From Nautilus pompilius (taxonomy: Eukaryota > Mollusca > Cephalopoda > Nautilida > Nautilidae): DNA of 64,000 nt. Location of the stretch: the NCBI GenBank assembly GCA_018389105.1, contig JACATO010001085.1, positions 558,001 through 622,000 on the forward strand. The letters run 5' to 3'. Below are positions 57,901 to 64,000 of this stretch, piece by piece (within the stretch, counting starts at the first letter, position 1; every line of letters begins with the position of its first letter). The notes beneath the pieces are model-generated. The model was not told the origin of the DNA and did not search any database. It saw nothing but the letters and a program-made list of their open reading frames with translations. The translations under genes were made by a program, and so were the position numbers.

Positions 57901-60900
57901 AATAAATATGTAACCCTTTAGCATTATCTTTTTTTTAAAAAATCTTTGTCAACTTTATTACATGTCATTTTTAACAGCCAAAAATAATTTAAAACCTGAA
58001 AATCATAGACTGAACAGCCAATGCTTTAAGCTAATTTACTCACATTTGCTAGCAGTCACTCAAGGTTTATTATTTAATGGAGTTCCCCACTTACTTGTTG
58101 TACACATACTTCTCTAGTTATTATTTGCCAATAATAAAATGAAGATTTGTGATTGACTTAGGCAGTGCTTCAGACCAACCAGAGTTACATAAACAGATCT
58201 TTATGATTGTAGAAATATGATTTACTTTTAAAGCTGATCCATACAATTTTGACTCATCTTTTCAGTCTCTTACTATATTTTTTTATATAGCAAAGATAAT
58301 TTTAAAAAAAAAGGTCTTACTGATGTTAGGATTCTTAGTTTCACAAGCTTCCAGTTGAACAGCAGCTGATGATCTTGTTTCAAGCTGAATAGGCTCTGGA
58401 CAACTTGGGTATTGGTTTTGGAGATTCGAAATGAGCATCTCTGATCATCAATTCGTCGTCCTTGAGTTCGGCTCAACAATTCAAAGAAACCCTCATCATC
58501 TGGTGCATCTGGGGAAGACTAAAAAAAAAAATTCATGAGATTTACCTAATTAAGAGCAGTTTCAATGCATCTAATTTCCCTATTATCTAAAATGAATACT
58601 TCAAAAATGTCACAATCTTTCCAACTATCCTCTTTTTTTTTTTTTTTGCACTTCCCCCTTATATCTAAGAATTTTTCATAATCTTTTAAATGGCACTCTA
58701 TCACAATCTGTAACAAGCAAAAGTGACTATCTTTTTTCTAAACTTTTCCAAGTCTAAATGACTATGTAAAAATAATTTAGAGGTAACTAACTGTTTTTTT
58801 CAAATTAAGGCTGTCTCTCTAAAAACTTTATTTTTAAAAAGGTATAGTAATGTATACAATCTATTTAGACACAGACACACTACATGTTTGGAGCTGAACA
58901 ACTTTTAAAAGTACTTTAGAAGTCTATAAATTTGGATTGAAAAGAATCATTATTAATGACTATTCAACATAAGTGTATAGTGTAGAAATGAAAAAAAAAA
59001 TTAAAATTTTGTTCAAGAGTAGAAAATATTTTATTAGAAATAAAAACCTTTTAATACTGTGTACACCATTACTTGAATGGCAGTAATAGACAGTTTTGAC
59101 ATCAGTTATCCATATATAATATTACAACAAGATATCCTTTACCAAAAATACAGCACTACTTTAAAAAAAAAATCCTTATCTACGTACAGAAACATTTCCT
59201 TTTAAATTAAGAATAAAAATTCATTTTTTTTTAAATGAAGACATCTGAAGGAAAGCTGGTTCTATACACTGCTAAAAAAATTATTTAGGGGTACTGATTT
59301 ACAAGACAATAGACAATAACAGTTATCAAATCGATTGTATTTCCCCCAATAAACAAAAGCTTGGTATAATGTACACACTATGCCAGCATATGGGCATGAT
59401 GTTACACCTCTAAACATTGGACCACTCAAGGATTACAATGTTAATGTTCCCATCCATCAATGTTTTGCATCAGCATCAGACCACAGAGTGATGTACCAAA
59501 CTCCTGATGAGTCAACCCAGCATCATTTAGGGGAAGTGCCACACCCATTTCTTGGAGGTTAGGCAGAGGTTGTGTATGTTGTCTGATAAGTCTGCCCAGT
59601 TATCCCACACATTCTATTGTTGAAAGGTCAAACATGACTGTTCATGAATAAAGTGTTTATCTGCCTATTCCTGAAGTGATTGACTGATTGATTCTTGTAT
59701 GGTGATCTGGGCAATTGTAATTGTAAAATATGAAACCAGCACTGATATCTAGCCAAAATTCATGTTGTTCCAGTAGCTCCTGTCACATGGTTTTGTCCTT
59801 GTAATTTGTGTAGTCAATCTGGGCAGTCACGGAAAGGATGCTCCACACCAAAACTGATCACCATCCATATGCCATGTGGGATAGTGGCAGTCAGGTGGAC
59901 AAATCAACATACCTTTAAAAGGCCATTGTGGAAATTCAGCTTGAGCCTTGACAAGACCACTGCCTTGGAGGCTATCATCAATATTGTCAACACCAGTCCC
60001 TCTTTCTTGCCCATGTCTAGATGACAATGGTAGAGCAATGTAAGGTTGCTTTCCTGTCTCAATTGTGTTGCAGCTCTGATAGATAGCTGACAATCATGCA
60101 GTAACATAAGAATCAGTTATTAGGCTTAACACAAGATGTTAATTTTTGGTAGACAGAATGGGGAAAATCCCTCACACATGAAATTTGGTGAAAACACTAC
60201 TGGTTAAGTTGATTCACTGTGTTCCATTGCATGTTTCTACCTGTAGCATTCCAACAAACTCTCAATCTTTCTGCGATTTATTAGATTGTAGCGATGAAAA
60301 AACTATACACATGCTATTCATATTCCCCACTATTATTCTGACCTAATATGGTAATGTAATGCAGATGCATTTACAGTACCAATTATGCACTTAATCAAAT
60401 CTCAGTCAAGAATGCCACATATAGATAAGATTTTATAGTTTACTTCTGTTAAATCTGACATAACTTCTGATTTCCATATTTTTTGGTGTATAAGTCAATA
60501 CTTTTTTATGCAAGGGCCTGACCATCAATTTATACTTCACTCCGACTTATATATGGATGAAATCATGATACTGTAAACACGGAACCCTTAAGTATCATGG
60601 GGAAATTTATGTATGATTGTACGTGCATGTGTGGGAGCATGCTGACTCAGATTCAGTTACCTTCCTTTTATTTAGTACTTAGAAGGCACAGATATCATTG
60701 TTAGGGGAGCTTCAATTTGCCAAAGTTGAAAAAAATAACAACCCTTACTTGAAAATGCCTGCTATAAAGAAAAGGAAAGCATATACTGCATCTTTTAAAC
60801 TGGAAATGGTGAATTTTTCTGAAAACAATGGTGGAAATATGACAGTAGAATGGCAGTATGGCATTAGTGAGAAATGTGTTCATGATTGGCGAAAAGCGAA

Positions 60901-63900
60901 GGATTCTTTATGACAGACTGAAAAAAGCAAACCGTGGTTGCAAAACTGGATGGACCACTATTGAAGATCAGCTTGAATATTGTTTTGAAACAACATGCTG
61001 CATGCCATGGACTAAATACAATCCAATTATGAATGAAAGCTCAACAAATCACCAAAGAACTTGGAATACTAAATTTTAAAGGGGATCTGTCATGGTGTTT
61101 TTGTTTTATGAAAAGAAAAGGACTTAGCATTTGATGATGCACAACCATAGAACAAAAACTACCAGCAGATTTTGAGGAAAAGCTTGAACATTTTCATAAG
61201 TTCATACAAAATGAGATTGAAGAGAGCGCCATTAACAAAACCAATATAATAAATATGAACGAAGTTCCTTTAACATTCGATATTCCCATGAACAGAACTG
61301 TTGAGCCAAAGGGAAAGCAGACGGTCACAATAAGAACTAATGGTCATGAAAAGTCACTTTACGGCTGCTTTAACATGCTCTGCAGATGGTGGAAAGTTGC
61401 CTCCAATAGTGATTTTAAAAGATCATGCCAAAAGAAAAATTTCCAAGTAATGTAATTGTTCAAGTGAACAAAAAAGGGTGGATGGTCAAATGGTTAGATA
61501 CATGTTATTTCCATTGATCAGGTGGGTTTTTCTGCACCAAGAAAACAATGTTAATAACTGATTCCATGCACGCTCATGTGTGTGAAGAAATGAAATCTAG
61601 GGTAAAGCCACAAAGTCATTATTAGGAATCATCCCTGATGGCATGATAAAATTGGTACAACCATTAGATGTAAGTGTAACCAGATGTTTCAAAGCAGAAC
61701 TTAGAAAGGTATGGGAAAATTGGATGTCTAATGGTGAACAAAGTTTCACCAATACTAGATGTATGCATCAGGAAACATATTGTGAAGTTGTTTGCTGGGT
61801 GAAAGAAGCGTGAAAGTGTATTCCAAAATCCGTAATTGTAAACAGCTTTGTCAAAGCGGGAATAATTGAACCAGAGACCGAGGAAGCCACTCCAGAGATT
61901 GAAGCACTATTTAATTCAGATACCGAGGATGAAAACTTCAACCATTTTACTGAGGCAGATATATAATCTTTTTTTTAATTTTTCCTACTATCATGCATAA
62001 ATGTAAGCCCTTGTAGAACCAAATAAACCATTTTTATTTATCTATTTTTTTAATATTGCTTGAAATTTTGCATGATCCCGGATTTTAAAGTTTTTATATT
62101 TTTCCCTATAATCTTGTATTATTTATTCCATTGAATATTTCGAGCTTTGGTTAATGGGTGTAAATGCTAACAGCTGGTGTTGTCTCTCCTATCTGTTGAA
62201 TTAAGCAGATGCACCCCCTCTGCTGCAATAATGCACATCTGAGATCCCTACCCCACCCTAACCCTGAAAGTGGAGGTGGTGAATGCCTTAATTTAAGATA
62301 GGAGAGGACAACGGCCAGCAGCCATCATTTGTGCGCATTAACTACAGGATGACCCAACCCTTTGTCAACAAATGAAAAATTTGAATAGGTGTTGATTTAA
62401 ATATGCTAGTTGTAGACTATGGGGTTGTTTGTTTGTTCGCATAATTAGGGTATCATCCTCAAATGGGTCTTTGTCCTAAAATGAGTAGATTTATTTAGTA
62501 TTAAATATCTTTATTTTTTTGTTTTTATCTTCCCAAATTACTTATATTCTCATAGTCTAGATATAAAGCTTCCCATAAACCTGTTTTTTTTTGCTTTATA
62601 ACTTTGCACAAACATTTTTGATGGCATTTTGAACCAAATCTTTTTTTTTTACATATGTTTTGAGGTAGTAAATTCATTTTTAGATTGTGAAAAAATAATG
62701 TGGATATATGCTGAAATATAGACAGTTATACAATTTGTCCTGGAATGGGTCACTGCTGCTATTTCGGAATCTCTACAGTTATTTACTGCTGAAAAAATAT
62801 CACACATCTGACTGTTTATTATTTGATTATGGAAGATTTTTTATAAATAGTATATTAAAAGGTGAGAAGAAACCTTTTTTTTGTAAAATTTTTGTTCTTT
62901 TCCTTGCAAATATTAATTTTTGTGTTTAAGTTCCTAATTTGTCCTATAGAAATTAAAATTTTGTATACATTTGAGTTACAATAAATGACCAATTTCACAA
63001 AAAATGTGTTTGAAAATGCATCAAAGATACCTTATTTTAAAAATGTCACAGTTTAAAAATAAGATTTATTTTTTAGGTTTTTATTCCAATTACCTGTAAT
63101 ATTATTATGTCCAATTTTTGTGCATGTATGTAAAGAGGGTAAGAAGTTACGGGGTTGGAAATTCAAAATATGCCTCATTTAGACCCACTCTAGGACGACA
63201 GACCCTATACAAAAATTCCAACTTTCCTAAAGTTATTATCACCATCGACACCTGTTCTGGCTTCTTCATGCCATATAGTGTTTTACAATTTCCCTTCACT
63301 CATCTCTACCATGTGGTTTGTGCATCAATGTCTCTATGGTCAAGCTTTCAGTTCTTAGATCTCTGTTGACCTAGGAGACCCACATTGTCTTTGGTCTACT
63401 TTGAGGATGATTTGTAAACAAAGTGTTTTTGTATCACTACGCAAACGCACAAATAACAGAGTCCAAATGGTTATACTATTATACTCACTAATTTCTAAGA
63501 ACCATTTCTAAGGATTTACATAATTTGTAACACTATACACATGATTCACTTTTTTATTTGATAGGCAAAAATCATATCAAACTGTCCATATGGATTGACG
63601 CTTCTTTATTTCACTCTTTCTTTTGCCTAAAATTCTTTCCTTCCCCAAATCTTTCACTTTGATGTTATCCACCACTACTGTTTTATAACCCTGACAGAAA
63701 TTTTATACTGTTATTACTGTACAAAAGTATGATTGTACTATTGACATATATATGAATGAAGGCTTGTTAAATGGGAAAATTGACCTATTTGACTTATAGC
63801 CAAAAAATTACGGTATTTACCTTCAAATCTTTTCTGATAATGTCTGCTGACTTTGGTCTGACCACTGGAGATGATGTGTGATCATGATCAGTCTCTCTGG

Positions 63901-63990
63901 TTATATCTGATGCTACTGTTGCTGCCCTTGGAATTTCACTGTTTTTGGTCTGGCTCCAGCCTGAACTACTTTAGTATTGTTGTTTTCCGT
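51725..63990 (-). CDS. GPSM2: GPSM/LGN/AGS3/Pins, C-terminal four exons (partial gene span)
   Basis: Minus-strand exons 63821-63990, 58321-58518, 55470-55663 and 51725-51901 encode the C-terminal half of a G-protein-signalling modulator. Four GoLoco motifs bind GDP-bound G-alpha(i/o). They are D-D-E-G-F-F-E-L-L-S-R-T-Q with R-R-I-D-D-Q-R; D-D-F-L-D-M-V-V-G-L-Q with R-M-N-D-Q-R; D-D-S-F-F-D-M-L-M-R-C-Q with R-L-E-D-Q-R (split between exons); and D-E-D-F-F-S-L-I with R-L-E-E-Q-R. In animals this protein links G-alpha(i) at the cortex to NuMA/Mud and so orients spindles. The TPR half must lie right of the window. The number and spacing of motifs fit LGN, but GPSM1 and GPSM2 cannot be separated here and an invertebrate may have only one Pins gene. 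Two exons need a one-base homopolymer change to stay in frame. It ends in a K5 tail. Confidence 0.93.
52670..54549 (+). pseudogene. Tigger transposase, one-base frameshift
   Basis: It starts at ATG 52670 (M-P-P-K-R-P-A-S-S), with a pogo/CENP-B-type helix-turn-helix around L-P-I-I-E-K-V-K-L-L-D and F-G-L-N-E-S-T-V-R-Y. A DDE core follows with D-E-T-G-L-F-W-K-R-M, L-L-I-M-D-N-A-G and Q-P-M-D-Q-G-I; the last two aspartates have 29 residues between them, as in pogo-type enzymes. Just after R-M-P-S, near 53371-53376, one base is missing relative to the family. The first frame stops at 53437 and the second frame, open to TAA 54547-54549, carries the rest. The C-terminal tail is acidic (E/P-rich). 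Confidence 0.9.
54561..54621. repeat. Hairpin in the Tigger 3' region
   Basis: GCTGTGCAGTACT (54561-54573) and AGTACTGCACAGC (54609-54621) are perfect inverted copies around a CATC/CGTC-rich spacer, just after the transposase stop codon. Confidence 0.85.
54970..55469. other. GPSM intron sequence with candidate microexon
   Basis: AT-rich intron remnant left of GPSM exon 55470-55663. Besides the 25-nt candidate at 55177-55201 nothing is seen. Confidence 0.5.
55177..55201 (-). other. Candidate 25-nt cassette microexon of GPSM
   Basis: On the minus strand a very good acceptor (TTTTATTTTTTGTCCAG) and a perfect GTAAGT donor bracket 25 nt. Inclusion between the two last exons would shift the frame: it adds T-D-G-S-I-W-F-Y and runs into a stop 37 nt into the last exon. 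That would give a protein lacking half of GoLoco 3 and all of GoLoco 4. Splice signals are seen directly; use is inferred. Confidence 0.35.
55470..55663 (-). CDS. GPSM2: GPSM coding exon with GoLoco 2 and start of GoLoco 3
   Basis: 194 nt after a TTATTTCAG acceptor; first two bases complete a Met codon. It encodes S-S-P-G-A-D-D-F-L-D-M-V, R-M-N-D-Q-R, L-P-K-F-P-G-L (compare LGN S-N-L-P-G-L) and D-D-S-F-F-D-M-L-M-R-C-Q. Donor CAG|GTGAAA. Confidence 0.94.
55664..58320. other. GPSM intron, nothing recognised
   Basis: AT-rich intron with several poly-T/poly-A runs (for example near 55950 and 57413). No coding or repeat family identified. Confidence 0.6.
58321..58518 (-). CDS. GPSM2: GPSM coding exon with GoLoco 1 (one-base frame problem)
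   Basis: 198 nt, acceptor TTTTTTTTTAG, donor GTAAGA. It starts S-S-P-D-A-P-D-D-E-G-F-F-E-L-L and passes R-R-I-D-D-Q-R-C-S-F in the first frame. After that the first frame misfits the exit phase. The next frame over reads N-L-Q-N-Q-Y-P-S-C-P-E-P-I-Q-L-E and exits in the phase that exon 55470-55663 needs. Adding one A to the AAA at 58429-58431 (plus strand) reconciles everything. Confidence 0.88.
58519..60473. other. GPSM intron; unclassified GC-richer patch at 59380-60110
   Basis: Most is AT-rich intron. The segment 59380-60110 is richer in GC and in open frames on both strands (up to 88 codons at 59827-60093, minus) and is probably a decayed transposon, but no motif lets me name it. Confidence 0.4.
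60474..63813 (+). mobile_element. Pogo-like transposon, decayed, 3.3 kb
   Basis: Inverted ends: ATTTTTTGGTGTATAAGTCA on the left and the complement of AATTTTTTGGCTATAAGTCA on the right, extending to about 63813. Between them lie a broken transposase (60755-61966) and 1.8 kb of non-coding DNA. It occupies the first visible GPSM intron. A second, older copy of the same family lies at 17520. Confidence 0.8.
60755..61966 (+). pseudogene. Pogo-like transposase relic
   Basis: It starts M-P-A-I-K-K-R-K-A-Y-T-A-S-F-K-L-E, a Brinker/pogo-type DNA-binding head with K-C-V-H-D-W-R-K. Later in shifting frames come K-A-N-R-G-C-K-T, L-P-A-D-F-E-E-K-L, E-V-P-L-T-F-D-I-P-M-N-R-T-V-E, a G-H-E-K-S segment and V-Q-P-L-D-V-S-V, and it ends F-N-H-F-T-E-A-D-I then TAA. 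Order and spacing match full-length pogo transposases. In place of the catalytic M-D-E it has M-N-E. Confidence 0.85.
63821..63990 (-). CDS. GPSM2: GPSM linker exon upstream of GoLoco 1 (one-base frame problem)
   Basis: 170 nt after a TTTTTTATAG acceptor, ending AAG before GTAAAT. The 3' part reads P-R-A-A-T-V-A-S-D-I-T-R-E-T-D then V-R-P-K-S-A-D-I-I-R-K-D-L-K, in phase with the GoLoco 1 exon. The 5' part is open in a different frame (V-V-Q-A-G-A-R-P-K). One extra T in the run 63942-63946 (plus strand) would unite them. The linker is poorly conserved in the family, so the exon rests on phase and splice sites. Confidence 0.75.
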
Positions 63991-64000
63991 CTATAAAAAA

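Overview
This is an AT-rich animal nuclear genome window. It has intron-split genes with GT-AG junctions, a nuclear-type tRNA gene, tRNA-derived SINEs, and many decayed Tc1/mariner, hAT and pogo/Tigger DNA transposons. Gene content and repeat style suggest an invertebrate, probably a lophotrochozoan such as a mollusc, but nothing in the window proves the phylum. It contains no bacterial operon, CRISPR array or phage module.

Layout: (1) positions 1-4930 are gene-free apart from a LINE reverse-transcriptase relic. (2) 4940-15838, plus strand: a complete three-exon NMRAL1-like gene (301 aa). Its 8.7-kb second intron holds two SINEs, a Tc1 relic, a minus-strand tRNA-Leu(UAA) and a CpG-rich promoter-like patch. 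(3) 17255-26728, minus strand: a complete seven-exon PIGC gene (GPI anchor synthesis), with an unexplained coding-like terminal exon just downstream at 16619-16742. (4) 26729-27101: a 373-bp head-to-head promoter region shared with the next gene. (5) 27102-40903, plus strand: a complete ten-exon CFAP157 gene (564 aa, ciliary coiled coil). Its last intron carries a decayed hAT transposon and an inverted repeat. (6) 40904-51724: intergenic DNA and probable 3' UTR, with a Tc1 relic and a Tigger/jerky-like relic. (7) 51725-63990, minus strand: the last four coding exons of a GPSM (LGN/AGS3/Pins) gene with four GoLoco motifs; its TPR exons lie beyond the right edge. Its introns host a young 2.8-kb Tigger element with intact ends and a 3.3-kb pogo-like element whose terminal repeat reaches to within about 8 bases of a splice donor.

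The four genes do not form a pathway. NMRAL1 is a predicted NADPH sensor, PIGC an ER membrane enzyme subunit, CFAP157 a sperm/cilium protein, and GPSM a regulator of G-alpha(i) and spindle orientation. The window is ordinary metazoan microsynteny shaped by transposon invasion. The most useful observations are three coding exons that each need a one-base change in a homopolymer to stay in frame (suggesting assembly indels), a 25-nt cassette-like microexon in GPSM, the CpG-rich patch, the orphan terminal exon, and a glycine-to-glutamate change in the NMRAL1 cofactor motif. I found no clearly new biological system.
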